Assembly (NCBI GenBank): GCA_937864115.1
Contig: CALMII010000012.1
Span: 37,066 to 101,065, forward strand
Reading direction: 5' to 3'
Source of the DNA: an uncultured Steroidobacter sp.
Lineage (GTDB): Bacteria > Pseudomonadota > Gammaproteobacteria > Steroidobacterales > Steroidobacteraceae
DNA: 64,000 bases
Position numbers and translations under genes: made by a program
The notes under the pieces: model-generated
Database searches by the model: none
What the model was told of the DNA's origin: nothing
The model's input: only the letters and a program-made list of their open reading frames with translations
Part shown: positions 52,519 through 62,182 of the stretch, piece after piece
Position numbering within the stretch: the first letter of the stretch is position 1
How the letters are laid out: every line of letters begins with the position of its first letter

Positions 52519-54672
52519 TCAGGCCGCGGCCGTCTTGGCCTTCGCCGCTTCGGCGATGACCGCATCGGCAACCATCTTCGGCACCGGATCGTAGTGCGAG
52601 AACTCCATCGTGTACGAGGCGCGACCCGAGGTCATGCCGCGCAGGTGACCGATGTAGCCGAACATTTCCGACAGCGGCACGGTGGCCACCACGGCAATGT
52701 TCGCGCCGCGTTCGAGCTGTTCCTGGATCATGCCGCGACGACGGTTGATGTCGCCGATGACGTCGCCGAGGTAGTCCTGCGGCGTCACGGTTTCGACCTT
52801 CATCACCGGCTCCAGCAGGATCGGGCCGGCCTTGCGGATGGCTTCGCGGAAGCAGGCCTTCGCCGCGATTTCGAACGTCAGCGCGTTCGAGTCGACGTCG
52901 TGGTAGCTGCCGTCCGTGAGACGCGCGCGGAAGTCGACGGTCGGGTAGTGCGCGAGCACGCCGTCTTCCATCTGCATCTTGAGGCCCTTCTCGACCGACG
53001 GCACGTATTCGCGCGGCACCGAGCCGCCGACGGTTTCGTCGACGAACTCGAAGCCTTCACCGCGCTCGCGCGGTTCGAACGTGATCCACACTTCGGCGAA
53101 CTGGCCCGAACCGCCGGTCTGCTTCTTGTGGATGTACTGCTCGGAGATCGTCTTCGTGAAGGTTTCACGATAGGCGACCTGCGGCTGGCCCATGATGCCT
53201 TCGACGTTGAATTCTGTGCGCATGCGGTCGAGCGTCACTTCGAGGTGCAGTTCGCCCATGCCGCGCAGGATCGTCTGGCCCGTTTCGCGATCGGTTTCGA
53301 GATACAGCGACGGATCGGCGCGGACCATCTTGCCGAGCGCGGCGCCGAACTTCTCCTGTTCGGCCTTGTTCTTCGGCTTGACCGACACGCTGATGACCGG
53401 GTCCGGGAAGCGCATGCGCTCCAGGATCACGGGATTGTTGGCGTCGCACAGCGTGTCGCCCGTGTCGGTTTCGGCGAGCGAGACCAGCGCGATGATGTCG
53501 CCGGCGCGCGCTTCTTCGATCGGGTTGGCGTCCTTGGCGAACATCTCGACCATGCGGCCGATCTTTTCGCGCTTGCCGCGCGTCGAGTTCTGCACCGACA
53601 TGCCCTTGGTCAGCACGCCCGAGTACACGCGCACGAAGGTGAGCGCGCCGTAGGCGTCGTTGATCACCTTGAATGCCAGCGCGGCGAACGGCTCGTCGTC
53701 CGAGCAGATACGCTCGCCGATCGCGTTGCCGTCTTCATCCATGGTCTTGATGGCAGCGACGTCGGTCGGCGCCGGCAGGTAGTCGACGACCGCGTCGAGC
53801 ACCTGCGTCACGCCCTTGTTCTTGTACGAGGAGCCGCACAGCACGGGGTTGAAGGCGCCGTTGATCGTGCCCTTGCGCAGGCACTTGCGCAGCACGTCGG
53901 CCGTCGGCTCGACGCCGTCGTCCAGGTACTTCTCCATGGCCGCGTCGTCCTGCTCCAGGCAGGTGTCGACCAGCTCGGAACGATACTTGGCAATGCTCGC
54001 CAGGATGGCGCGATCGCTCGGCACGGTGATGCCGAGCTTGTCGGCGATGTCCGGGGTGATGTCGTGCTGCACCGGCACGGCATCGCGATCGTCCGAATCC
54101 CACACCAGCGCCTTCATTTCGACCAGGTCGACCATGCCCTTGAAGTTGTCTTCCGAGCCGATCGGCAGCTGCACGGGCAGGGGACGCGCACCGAGACGCT
54201 TCTTGATCATGTCCACGCAGCGCAGGAAGCCGGCGCCGCTGCGGTCCATCTTGTTGACGTAGCACAGGCGCGGCACGCCGTAGTTGTCGGCCAGGCGCCA
54301 GTTCGTTTCCGACTGCGGTTCCACGCCGGCCACGCCGTCGAACACGACGACGGCGCCGTCGAGCACGCGCAGCGAGCGGTTCACTTCGATGGTGAAGTCG
54401 ACGTGTCCCGGGGTGTCGATGACGTTGATCTTCTTCTTGCGCCAGAACGCCGACACGGCGGCGGACTGAATCGTGATGCCGCGCTTCTGTTCCTGCTCCA
54501 TGTAGTCCGTCGTGGTCGAGGACTTCAGGTCCTTGGTGTCGTGAACGTCGACGATCGTGTGCTTGCGACCCGTGTAATAAAGGATGCGCTCCGTCGTCGT
54601 CGTCTTGCCGGCATCGACGTGCGCGATGATGCCGATATTGCGGATGTCAGAAAGGGGTGTGGTACGAGGCAT
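52519..54672 (-). CDS. fusA: Elongation factor G, stand-alone divergent copy
   Basis: 717 residues. GTPase motifs: [20 protein letters not shown], the switch [22 protein letters not shown] and NKMDRSGAG. Domain IV has the [20 protein letters not shown] segment and the C-terminal [20 protein letters not shown]. It moves tRNA-mRNA on the ribosome with GTP. It is not next to rpsL/rpsG/tuf, and switch I differs from E. coli: [20 protein letters not shown] is about five residues longer than the usual VHDGAATMDWMEQEQ. It may be a second, specialised EF-G. The start at 54672 ([14 protein letters not shown]) is typical. Confidence 0.92.
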   Translation of the reverse strand: MPRTTPLSDIRNIGIIAHVDAGKTTTTERILYYTGRKHTIVDVHDTKDLKSSTTTDYMEQEQKRGITIQSAAVSAFWRKKKINVIDTPGHVDFTIEVNRSLRVLDGAVVVFDGVAGVEPQSETNWRLADNYGVPRLCYVNKMDRSGAGFLRCVDMIKKRLGARPLPVQLPIGSEDNFKGMVDLVEMKALVWDSDDRDAVPVQHDITPDIADKLGITVPSDRAILASIAKYRSELVDTCLEQDDAAMEKYLDDGVEPTADVLRKCLRKGTINGAFNPVLCGSSYKNKGVTQVLDAVVDYLPAPTDVAAIKTMDEDGNAIGERICSDDEPFAALAFKVINDAYGALTFVRVYSGVLTKGMSVQNSTRGKREKIGRMVEMFAKDANPIEEARAGDIIALVSLAETDTGDTLCDANNPVILERMRFPDPVISVSVKPKNKAEQEKFGAALGKMVRADPSLYLETDRETGQTILRGMGELHLEVTLDRMRTEFNVEGIMGQPQVAYRETFTKTISEQYIHKKQTGGSGQFAEVWITFEPRERGEGFEFVDETVGGSVPREYVPSVEKGLKMQMEDGVLAHYPTVDFRARLTDGSYHDVDSNALTFEIAAKACFREAIRKAGPILLEPVMKVETVTPQDYLGDVIGDINRRRGMIQEQLERGANIAVVATVPLSEMFGYIGHLRGMTSGRASYTMEFSHYDPVPKMVADAVIAEAAKAKTAAA

Positions 54673-54906
54673 GACAGAAGTTTCCGTGCTGGTTCCTGGG
54701 CAAAACGAAGCCATCGCCGTCCGGTTTGCCGGACAAAGGGCGCGAATATTAGGGACGATCCCTGCGGCCACCAATGAGGTCTTTGCTGGATTTCCCGATA
54801 GAAGCGACCGGTCGGGAACCCGGGCCGCCTCGCAAAGCGGCGCATTCTAACGAAATTGGGGGAAATTGCCGCAGGAAAGTCCGGGGAATGGACTGCTTCG
54901 GGTCTT
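54673..54906. other. Upstream region of the EF-G gene
   Basis: No gene is supported. Contains the EF-G promoter and leader. The frame of EF-G is open upstream but not homologous. The stretch up to 55026 is completed by a tandem REP-like array. Confidence 0.4.
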
Positions 54907-55008
54907 CCTGTGGGTCAGGCTTCAGCCTGACTCCGGCCGTCCCGGAAGTCAGGCTTCAGCCTGACTCCGGCCGTCCCGGAAGTCAGGCTGAAGCCTGACC
55001 TACAGGAA
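54907..55008. repeat. REP-like repeat (family A), three tandem palindrome-1 units
   Basis: GTCAGGCTTCAGCCTGAC occurs twice, each followed by TCCGGCCGTCCCGGAA, then GTCAGGCTGAAGCCTGACCT closes the array. The repeat period is about 34 bases. Palindrome 2 is absent. Confidence 0.88.
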
Positions 55009-55026
55009 GAACGAGGAAGCGTCCGG

Positions 55027-56415
55027 CTATTTCACGTAAGCCCGGACCACGCCTTCCAGGAAATCGCGGCCTTCATACAGCGATTTCACGCGAATCTTCT
55101 CGTTCAGGCCGTGGGCGTTGGTTTCGCCGGAGGTCGAGAACATCCCGCTCATTCCGTAGGTCGGGATGCCGGCATTCATCAGGAAGCGTCCGTCGGTGGC
55201 GCCGGCCGTCATGACGGGGGCGATGGGAACCCCCGGCCAGAGCTTCGCGGCCTGGGCCCGCACCGGCTTCATGATCTCGTCGGTCAGGGGCGGGGGCGAG
55301 GAACCGTCGCGGCGGCGCACGATGCTGACCACAACCTGCGGGTCGCCGATCGTCCGCTCCAGCGTCTCCTTCACCTGTTCGGGGGTGGTTCCCTGCATGA
55401 GGCGGCAGGACAGGGTCGTGACTGCCCGCTGCGGCAGGGCGTTGGGCGCATGGCCACCTTCGATCTGAGTTGCCACACAGGTCGTGTGCAGCATCGCGTT
55501 GTAGTTGGGATGGGTCTGCAGGACCTGCAGCGCCGCCGCGTCCGATGGATCGCGCGCGACGGCGCTCATGGCCGCACCGATCTCGCCGCCGAGCATGGGA
55601 CCGGTGACGCGGAAGTATTCGCGCACCACGGGCGTCACCTGGATCGGGAACGACAGCCCGGCGATTTTTCCGGTCGCCGCCAGCAGCTGGTAGATCGCAT
55701 TGTCCGGCGTGGGGCGCGAAGAGTGGCCGCCCGGATGAGTCACTTCCAGTTCATAGACCTGGTGAATCTTTTCGCCGGCCTGCACCTGGAGTGCGAGCGG
55801 CCTGCCATCCTCCGACAGCAGTCCGCCGGCGCCCTCGTTGATGGCGAACGCGGCATCGATCAGGTCGCGATGATGCTTCAGCAGGTAGTCGACGCCGTTC
55901 ACGCGGTTGGAAGTTTCCTCGCCGCAGGTGAGCGCCATGATCAGGTCGCGCTTCGGTTTGAAACTGCGCTCCTGCTGCAGACGGATCATGAGATCGAGGA
56001 ATACCGCCGCCATCGACTTGTCGTCGGCCGAGCCGCGTCCGTAGAAGTAGCCGTTCTCTTCGTAGAGCGTGAAGGGATTGCGTTCCCAGTCCTCGCGCTT
56101 CGCATCGACCACGTCGATGTGCGCGAGCAGCAGCACGCCTTTCTTCGCGGGCTTGGCAGCGCGGATGCGCGCCACGATGTTGCCGTCGTCCGGTTTGCCT
56201 TCCGGGATCACGACCTGCACATCGTTGTCGGCGAAACCCGCCGCCTGCAGCCGCTGCTGCGCGGCGCGGACCACGTTGGTGCAGGAGCCGGTGCCGGGCG
56301 ACGAGTCGATCTCGACCATCTCGCGATAGATCTCGCGGAACGCCTCGCGTCCGGCGTCGGCGTGAACGGGCGCTGCGGCGAACGCGAAGGACAGCAGGGC
56401 AAGTAATTTCTTCAT
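55027..56415 (-). CDS. M20/M25/M40 family metallopeptidase, secreted
   Basis: 462 residues with a signal peptide (MKKLLALLSFAFAAAPVHAD). Zinc ligands of the M20 fold are in VLLLAHIDVVDAKREDW (His, then Asp), FYGRGSADDKSMAAVFLDLM, LIMALTCGEETSNRVNG (Glu pair), and GETNAHGLNEKIRV at the end (His). The dimerisation lid contains ELEVTHPGGHSSRPTPDNAI. It hydrolyses peptides or acyl-amino acids, probably in the periplasm. The start at 56415 gives the signal peptide. Divergent from the GH94 gene at 56520. Confidence 0.92.
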   Translation of the reverse strand: MKKLLALLSFAFAAAPVHADAGREAFREIYREMVEIDSSPGTGSCTNVVRAAQQRLQAAGFADNDVQVVIPEGKPDDGNIVARIRAAKPAKKGVLLLAHIDVVDAKREDWERNPFTLYEENGYFYGRGSADDKSMAAVFLDLMIRLQQERSFKPKRDLIMALTCGEETSNRVNGVDYLLKHHRDLIDAAFAINEGAGGLLSEDGRPLALQVQAGEKIHQVYELEVTHPGGHSSRPTPDNAIYQLLAATGKIAGLSFPIQVTPVVREYFRVTGPMLGGEIGAAMSAVARDPSDAAALQVLQTHPNYNAMLHTTCVATQIEGGHAPNALPQRAVTTLSCRLMQGTTPEQVKETLERTIGDPQVVVSIVRRRDGSSPPPLTDEIMKPVRAQAAKLWPGVPIAPVMTAGATDGRFLMNAGIPTYGMSGMFSTSGETNAHGLNEKIRVKSLYEGRDFLEGVVRAYVK

Positions 56416-56519
56416 GAGTCCGAGAATACAGGCTGGCGCGCGCGCTCTTCCAGCCGGGCAAGGCGGCGGTGCTAAAACCGCCGATTGCTGCTGCGACATC
56501 GGCTCAACGACAATGAGTC

Positions 56520-59500
56520 ATGCCAAGGGAAACGTCTGCTTCCGGTGCCGTGCGACTCGTCGGCGCCGACGGCCTGAGCTTCAGCATCGATGACACGGGC
56601 TGCGTCCGCCGGATCGATCGCGGCGACACGCTGGTGAATCTGTTCGTTGCCAGTGCGGTCGAGAACGGCCCGGCCAATCTGTACCTGCGCCTGCACGCGG
56701 GTAGCAGCGTCGAGGTCACGCCGCTGCTCGGTCCGGGCAGTCCGACGCGAGGCTCGTGCATCGCCTCGGATCGCTGGGTCGGCTCGGGTGCCTGGAACGG
56801 ACTGCGCTACACCGTCAGCCTGACGATGGCGAAAGGCGAGCCGGCCTGGATCTGGCAGGTTCATCTGACCAATCGCGATACGCGCGAAGCCAGCGTCGAT
56901 CTGCTGTATGCGCAGGACATCGGGCTTGCGCCGTATGCGATGGCGCGTCTCAACGAGTACTACATCAGCCAGTACGTCGATCATTCGCCGCTGCAACATG
57001 CGCAACAAGGCTGGGTCATTGCTTCCCGCCAGAATCTCGCCAGCGGCGGACGCAATCCGTGGAGCCTGATCGGATCGCTGCGTCGCGCGACGGGATTCGC
57101 CACGGATGCGTTGCAGCTGCGGCGCCGCGACGCTCTGACGCGCGATCTGCCGTCGCAACGGTTGCAGCACGAGCATTCGATGATCGTGATCCAGGACGAA
57201 CGTCTCGTGCTTCCGGCGGGCGGGAATGCTGCGTCCGGTTTCTTCGGTCTGTTTCGCGACGATCATCCGGCGGCGACTTCGGCAGACGATCTGGTACTCG
57301 TCGATACGGTGCGGCGCCTGCCGGAAGCAGCGCTCGACATTGCAATCGAGCCGGCCGTGCGCCAGCTGGCATCGTCCAGTTCGTTGTTCAGCGCGGCGCC
57401 GTCGTTCGACTCGCTGCCGCTCGATGCCGCGACATTGCGGTCGCAGTTTCCGGGCCGATGGCGGCACAAGGAGTCGGCGAAGGACGGAACGCTGCTGTCA
57501 TTCTTCTACGGCGAGCAGCGCCACGTCGTGCTGCGCGAGAAAGAGGCACGCGTGCTGCGGCCGCACGGCCATCTGTTGCGTACCGGAAGCAGTGCGATCC
57601 CGGACGAAAGTGCGCTGACCTCGACGGTCTGGATGGCCGGTGTCTTTCACTCGATGCTCACGCAGGGGCACGTGAGCTTCAACCGGCTGTTGTCCACCGT
57701 GCATGGCTATGCCGGATTGTTCCGTTCGCACGGCCAGCGCGTGTTCGTCGACTACGGAACCGGCTGGGAACTGCTCGACGTGCCATCCGCCTTCGAGATG
57801 ACGCCCACTGCCTGTCGCTGGCTTTATCAGCACAGGAAGGGACTCATCGAAGTCCGCAGCGAAGCGCACGGCGAGTCCAATGAGATGCGGCTCGAGATCG
57901 AAGTTCGTTCCGGCCCCGCGGTGCGCTGTCTCATCTCGCATCACATCGCGCTCGATGGCGACGATGGCAGCGAGGACCAGCGCCTGCGCTGGCAGCACGA
58001 AGGAGGGATCGTCACCTTGCGTCCGGCGCCGGGCACGGCGATGGATCAACGTTTTCCCGATGGCAGTTTCCGGCTCGTCATCGAGCCGCCGCCGACGCGG
58101 GTCGGCGGCGACGAACTGCTGTTCAGCAACGGACGTTCGCGGCAGCAGCCGTTCGCCTGCGTCGTCACCGAACGTGCCGGGAAACATCGCGTGCGGATTC
58201 AGGCGCAGCTGCTTCAGGCGTCAGAGATGCCCGCGCCGGACTGCCGCATCGACGAGACATCGCTGCTTCCGGTCGTCGAACCGCCCGCGGGCGAGATGGG
58301 CGATGCCGTGGCGCGACTGCGCGAGATCATGCCGTGGATGACGCACAACGCGCTCATTCACTACCTGTCGCCGCGCGGCCTCGAGCAATACTCCGGCGGC
58401 GGCTGGGGAACGCGCGATGTGACGCAAGGACCGGTCGAGCTGCTGCTGGCGCTCGGCCGGCCGGCGCCGCTGCGCGATCTGCTGCTGCGCGTGATGAGTG
58501 CGCAGAACGAAGATGGCGACTGGCCGCAGTGGTTCATGTTCTTCGAGCGCGACCGCGCCGTGCGTGCCGGCGATTCTCACGGCGACATCGTGTTCTGGCC
58601 CGTCCTCGCGCTGGCGCAGTACGTGCTGGCCTCGGGAGATGCGGCGTTTCTCGAAGCGCCGGCTCCTTTCTTCGAAGGTCGCAGTGCCACGATCTGGCAG
58701 CACGTCGAACGCGCGCTGGCGGTGATTCGCGCCCGCGTCATTCCGGATACGTCGCTGGCAGCCTACGGTCACGGCGACTGGAACGATTCGCTGCAACCGG
58801 CCGATCCGGCGATGCGCGAGCGGCTGTGCAGCGCCTGGACGGTCACGCTGCACCATCAGACCCTGACGACGCTGGCGCGCGCGCTGCGATTCGCGGGGCG
58901 GAATGAAATTGCACGTCGACTGGACGACGACGCGGCCGGCGTACGCCGCGATTTCCAGCGCCTGCTGCTGGTCGACGACGTGTTGACCGGCTATGCGATG
59001 TTCGATGCCGAGACGCCGCGCTACCTGCTGCATCCGCGCGATCGGATCACCGGTGTCCGCTACAGCGCGCTGGCGATGATTCACGCCATCCTCGAAGGAC
59101 TGTTCACGCCGGCGCAGGCGCAGGCGCATCTGCAGTTGATCCGTTCGCATCTTACGGGGCCGGACGGCGTGCGGCTGTTCGACCAGCCGATGCGTTATCA
59201 CGGCGGGCCGCAGCAGTTCTTTCAGCGCGCCGAGAGCGCGACGTTCTTCGGTCGCGAGATCGGGCTCATGTACATGCATGCGCACCTGCGTTACGCGCAG
59301 GCGCTTGCGCACGTCGGCGACGCGTCAGGATTTTTCCACGCACTGAGCCAGGTCAATCCCATCGGCCTCGCGTCGCTGGTGCCGACGGCCGCGTTGCGCC
59401 AGTCGAACTGTTACTACTCCAGTTCCGACGCGGCGTTCGCCGATCGTTATGAAGCCAGCGAGGAGTACGCGCGGGTCCACGCCGGCACGATCGCGCTCGA

Positions 59501-59849
59501 AGGCGGCTGGCGCGTCTATTCCAGCGGCGCGGGAATCGCGTTCGCGCTGATCGTGCGACGCTTCCTCGGGTTGACCTGCGAGGTCGAGTCCGTCTGCATC
59601 GATCCGGTCATGCCGCCGGCGCTCTCCGGGCTGAAGATCCGCACACGACTGTTCGACCGCGAGATTGAAGTGATCTACGAAGTCGGGCCGGCTGGATGCG
59701 GCGTCACCGCGGTTTGCGCGAACGGAAAAAACCTGTCCCTGACGCGCGATCCCAATCCGTACCGGTCCGGCGCGGCCCGGATTGCTAAGTCCGAGTTGCT
59801 CGCGCACCTGCAGGGCGATGCGAATGTCCTGGTTGTCCGACTGGGCTGA
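56520..59849 (+). CDS. GH94 family phosphorylase, 1109 residues (1,2-beta-oligoglucan phosphorylase-like)
   Basis: 1109 residues. The first about 600 residues are beta-sandwich and linker regions; the (alpha/alpha)6 barrel has LEQYSGGGWGTRDVTQGPVE and GHGDWNDSLQP, with Asp756 the candidate general acid in the conserved GDWND. No signal peptide, so cytoplasmic. GH94 enzymes cleave beta-glucosides with phosphate. Most cellobiose phosphorylases are about 800 residues; the 1,100-residue size suits the 1,2-beta-oligoglucan phosphorylases. Ligand residues cannot be checked here. No adjacent transporter or beta-glucanase gene. Confidence 0.8.
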   Translation: MPRETSASGAVRLVGADGLSFSIDDTGCVRRIDRGDTLVNLFVASAVENGPANLYLRLHAGSSVEVTPLLGPGSPTRGSCIASDRWVGSGAWNGLRYTVSLTMAKGEPAWIWQVHLTNRDTREASVDLLYAQDIGLAPYAMARLNEYYISQYVDHSPLQHAQQGWVIASRQNLASGGRNPWSLIGSLRRATGFATDALQLRRRDALTRDLPSQRLQHEHSMIVIQDERLVLPAGGNAASGFFGLFRDDHPAATSADDLVLVDTVRRLPEAALDIAIEPAVRQLASSSSLFSAAPSFDSLPLDAATLRSQFPGRWRHKESAKDGTLLSFFYGEQRHVVLREKEARVLRPHGHLLRTGSSAIPDESALTSTVWMAGVFHSMLTQGHVSFNRLLSTVHGYAGLFRSHGQRVFVDYGTGWELLDVPSAFEMTPTACRWLYQHRKGLIEVRSEAHGESNEMRLEIEVRSGPAVRCLISHHIALDGDDGSEDQRLRWQHEGGIVTLRPAPGTAMDQRFPDGSFRLVIEPPPTRVGGDELLFSNGRSRQQPFACVVTERAGKHRVRIQAQLLQASEMPAPDCRIDETSLLPVVEPPAGEMGDAVARLREIMPWMTHNALIHYLSPRGLEQYSGGGWGTRDVTQGPVELLLALGRPAPLRDLLLRVMSAQNEDGDWPQWFMFFERDRAVRAGDSHGDIVFWPVLALAQYVLASGDAAFLEAPAPFFEGRSATIWQHVERALAVIRARVIPDTSLAAYGHGDWNDSLQPADPAMRERLCSAWTVTLHHQTLTTLARALRFAGRNEIARRLDDDAAGVRRDFQRLLLVDDVLTGYAMFDAETPRYLLHPRDRITGVRYSALAMIHAILEGLFTPAQAQAHLQLIRSHLTGPDGVRLFDQPMRYHGGPQQFFQRAESATFFGREIGLMYMHAHLRYAQALAHVGDASGFFHALSQVNPIGLASLVPTAALRQSNCYYSSSDAAFADRYEASEEYARVHAGTIALEGGWRVYSSGAGIAFALIVRRFLGLTCEVESVCIDPVMPPALSGLKIRTRLFDREIEVIYEVGPAGCGVTAVCANGKNLSLTRDPNPYRSGAARIAKSELLAHLQGDANVLVVRLG

Positions 59850-59959
59850 GGCGGCTGCGTGCCGGGCCATGACAATTCTTTGTGGACACTGCCGCGACCC
59901 CGGCGGTAAGTAACGGACGCAAGTCGTCCGTTCGAAAAGAACATCATCCGGGGGTTTCG

Positions 59960-61255
59960 ATGTCTCACTTCGCTCTGCGCGCCCGAGTCCGGGCTGGCCT
60001 GCTCGGCGCGGCCATTCTCCTTTCCTGTCATGCACTGGCCGATGCGCCCGACGGCAGCTGGCCTGCGGCAGGCGATGTCGTCGGCACGCAGGCGGGCTTT
60101 TCCGAAGCCGGCCTGGCGGCCCTGGATGCCCGCATGAAGAAGGCCGTGGACGACAGGCAGGTCGCCGGCGTGATCACGCTGCTTGCGCACAAGGGCAAGG
60201 TCGCCGCATTGAATGCGCACGGGACGCAGTCGCTCGATGCCGGCAGCGCGCCGGTCAGCGAGAGCACGATCTTCCGCATCTATTCCATGACCAAGCCGAT
60301 CACGGGCGTCGCCATGATGCAGCTGTACGAGAAGGGTCTGTGGAAGCTCGACGATCCGGTGTCGAAGTTCGTGCCCGAGATGGCGAACATGAAAGTCGTC
60401 ACCGGCAAGGATGCGGAAGGCAAGCCGATCATCGTCGATGCGACGCGGCCGGCCACCATGCGTGAACTCATGAGTCACACCGCCGGCCTGGGCTACGGAC
60501 TGCAGCCCGGCAATGCCGTCGACGACGCCTTCATCGCCCAGAACCCGATGGCGCAGCCGGATCTCAAGGGCATGATCGACGTCGTCTCGAAAATCCCGCT
60601 GCTGGCGCAGCCCGGCGAGCGCTGGTCGTATTCGATCGCGGTCGACATCCAGGGGCTGATCGTCGAACGCCTGTCGGGCGAGAAGTTCGGCGCCTATCTC
60701 AAGAAGCATGTGTTCGAGCCGCTGCACATGGCGGACACGGCATTCACGCTGCCGGCGAATGCCGAGCCGCGCGTGGCGACGGTCTATGCCTGGGATGGCA
60801 AGAACTCGGCGCTGGCGAAGACGCCTGATGCCTGGGGCCCGTCGGTGTTTCCGCTCGAGTCCGGCGGCGGCGGCCTGTATTCGACCATTCACGACTACGC
60901 ACGCTTCTGTCAGATGCTGGTCAACCAGGGCGCGCTCGACGGCAAGCAACTGCTGAAGCCGGAGACGATTGCACTGATGACGCAGAATCACATCGGCGAT
61001 CTGCGCGTCTTCGGCGCGATGCCCGGCACCAAGTTCGGCCTCGACTTTGCCGTCATCACCGATCCGGCTGCATTGAAGTCCGCGCAGGGCGAGGGCTCGT
61101 ACTGGTGGTTCGGCATCGCCGGCACCTGGTTCTGGGTCGATCCGAAGAACGATCTGTTCTTCGTGGGCCTGATCCAGCGCCGGCTGGATGGCGGCACCAC
61201 GGCATTGCGCAACGATTCGATCAAGCTCGTCTACGACGCGCTGGCAGCGAAGTAG
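59960..61255 (+). CDS. Serine hydrolase, class C beta-lactamase family, secreted
   Basis: 431 residues. A signal peptide is present (cleavage near LSCHALADAP). The nucleophile SxxK is SMTK in FRIYSMTKPITGVAMMQLYE; YSIA in WSYSIAVDIQGLIVERLSG is the YxN-like second motif with Ala-Val instead of Asn, and the TAGLGYGL segment is typical. The C-terminal WFGIAGTWFWVDPKNDLFFV replaces the usual HTG with AGT. Envelope esterase or amidase; true beta-lactamase activity is unlikely. GGGGGTTTCG precedes the start. Paralogue of the gene at the left window edge. Confidence 0.88.
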   Translation: MSHFALRARVRAGLLGAAILLSCHALADAPDGSWPAAGDVVGTQAGFSEAGLAALDARMKKAVDDRQVAGVITLLAHKGKVAALNAHGTQSLDAGSAPVSESTIFRIYSMTKPITGVAMMQLYEKGLWKLDDPVSKFVPEMANMKVVTGKDAEGKPIIVDATRPATMRELMSHTAGLGYGLQPGNAVDDAFIAQNPMAQPDLKGMIDVVSKIPLLAQPGERWSYSIAVDIQGLIVERLSGEKFGAYLKKHVFEPLHMADTAFTLPANAEPRVATVYAWDGKNSALAKTPDAWGPSVFPLESGGGGLYSTIHDYARFCQMLVNQGALDGKQLLKPETIALMTQNHIGDLRVFGAMPGTKFGLDFAVITDPAALKSAQGEGSYWWFGIAGTWFWVDPKNDLFFVGLIQRRLDGGTTALRNDSIKLVYDALAAK

Positions 61256-61270
61256 GCCGTGCTTCTTCTT

Positions 61271-61326
61271 CCTGTAGGTCAGGCTTCAGCCTGACAGTTC
61301 TAGGCCGGCTGAAGCCGGCCCCACAG
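61271..61326. repeat. REP-like double-palindrome repeat (family A)
   Basis: GTCAGGCTTCAGCCTGAC and GGCCGGCTGAAGCCGGCC, with CTGTAGG and CCCCACAG ends, directly before the terminator. Confidence 0.88.
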
Positions 61327-61338
61327 ACAGAGAGAGCA

Positions 61339-61365
61339 GAAGGGGGCGAAAGCCCCCTTCTTTTT
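61339..61365 (+). terminator. Rho-independent terminator of the serine hydrolase gene
   Basis: GAAGGGGGC-GAAA-GCCCCCTTC is a perfect 9-bp stem with a GNRA-type loop, followed by TTTTT. It separates the serine hydrolase from the ahpC promoter. Confidence 0.92.
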
Positions 61366-61380
61366 GCCTGTCGCGTTCCC

Positions 61381-61397
61381 GATAGGTATTGCCTATC
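61381..61397. promoter_or_regulatory. OxyR-type palindrome upstream of ahpC
   Basis: GATAGGTATTGCCTATC is a perfect 6-bp inverted repeat with 5-base centre and fits the OxyR half-site ATAG-N7-CTAT. The next half-site expected one turn downstream is poorly matched. It lies 111 bases before the ahpC start. TATCTT at 61442-61447 is a possible -10. OxyR control of ahpCF under peroxide is well established in other gammaproteobacteria; here it is inferred. Confidence 0.65.
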
Positions 61398-61507
61398 AAC
61401 TTCCAAGAAACCATCGACTGGCCCTAATCAGGGTCTGCCTGTATCTTGCGCGACATCGCCAGGGGAATGGTTCTCCGAGCATTGCTTGTCCTTCAGGAGT
61501 TCAATCG

Positions 61508-62074
61508 ATGAGTTCAGTGATCAATACGACCATCAAGCCTTTCAAGACCACGGCCTATGCCAACGGCAAGTTCGTGCCGGTGTCCGATGCCGATCTGAAG
61601 GGCAAGTGGTCGATCTTCTTTTTCTATCCTGCCGATTTCACGTTCGTCTGCCCGACCGAACTGGGCGATCTCGCCGACGTCTACCCGGAGCTGAAGAAGC
61701 TCGGCGTCGAGGTGTACAGCGTGTCCACCGATACTCATTTCACGCACAAGGCGTGGCATGACGCGTCGGACACGATCAAGAAGATCCAGTACGTGATGCT
61801 GGGCGACCCGACCCACGCCATCAGCCGCAACTTCGGCGTGCTGATCGAGGAAGAAGGTCTCGCGCTGCGCGGCACGTTCGTGGTGAATCCGGAAGGCGTC
61901 ATCAAGGTCGCCGAGATCCACGACCTCGGCATCGGCCGCGATGCCAAGGAACTGCTCCGCAAGGTGCAGGCTGCCCAGTACGTCGCTTCGCACCCGGGCG
62001 AAGTCTGCCCGGCCAAGTGGACACCTGGCGCCAAGACCCTGGCTCCCTCGCTGGATCTGGTCGGCAAGATCTAA
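61508..62074 (+). CDS. ahpC: Alkyl hydroperoxide reductase subunit C (2-Cys peroxiredoxin)
   Basis: 188 residues, the standard length. The peroxidatic Cys48 is in [16 protein letters not shown] and the resolving Cys167 in [15 protein letters not shown]. The [19 protein letters not shown] core and [12 protein letters not shown] are those of AhpC rather than other peroxiredoxins. It reduces H2O2 and organic peroxides in the cytoplasm and is recycled by AhpF, encoded 108 bases downstream. AGGAGTT lies at good spacing before the ATG. The open frame upstream is unrelated. Confidence 0.96.
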   Translation: MSSVINTTIKPFKTTAYANGKFVPVSDADLKGKWSIFFFYPADFTFVCPTELGDLADVYPELKKLGVEVYSVSTDTHFTHKAWHDASDTIKKIQYVMLGDPTHAISRNFGVLIEEEGLALRGTFVVNPEGVIKVAEIHDLGIGRDAKELLRKVQAAQYVASHPGEVCPAKWTPGAKTLAPSLDLVGKI

Positions 62075-62092
62075 GTCCTTCGGGCTTTCTCT

Positions 62093-62155
62093 TCCTGTGG
62101 AGGCCGGCTTCAGCCGGCCTCTGCGGGACGATGCGGACTGGCTGAAACCCGCCCC
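62093..62155. repeat. Degenerate REP-like repeat between ahpC and ahpF
   Basis: GGCCGGCTTCAGCCGGCC is intact at about 62102-62119; the rest (CTGGCTGAAACCCGCCCC) is a decayed second palindrome. In the ahpC-ahpF transcript the hairpin could lower ahpF expression relative to ahpC. Confidence 0.7.
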
Positions 62156-62182
62156 CTGCAGCACAGACCTTTCGGAGACATC

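Noticed and set aside
52594..54777. 727-codon frame antisense to the EF-G gene
   Set aside because: A shadow of a highly conserved gene; composition is His/Arg/Val-rich and has no recognisable domain.
54907..55008. Tandem repeat considered as a CRISPR array
   Set aside because: Spacers between repeats are identical, only two or three units exist, units are palindromic REP-like, and no cas gene is in the window.
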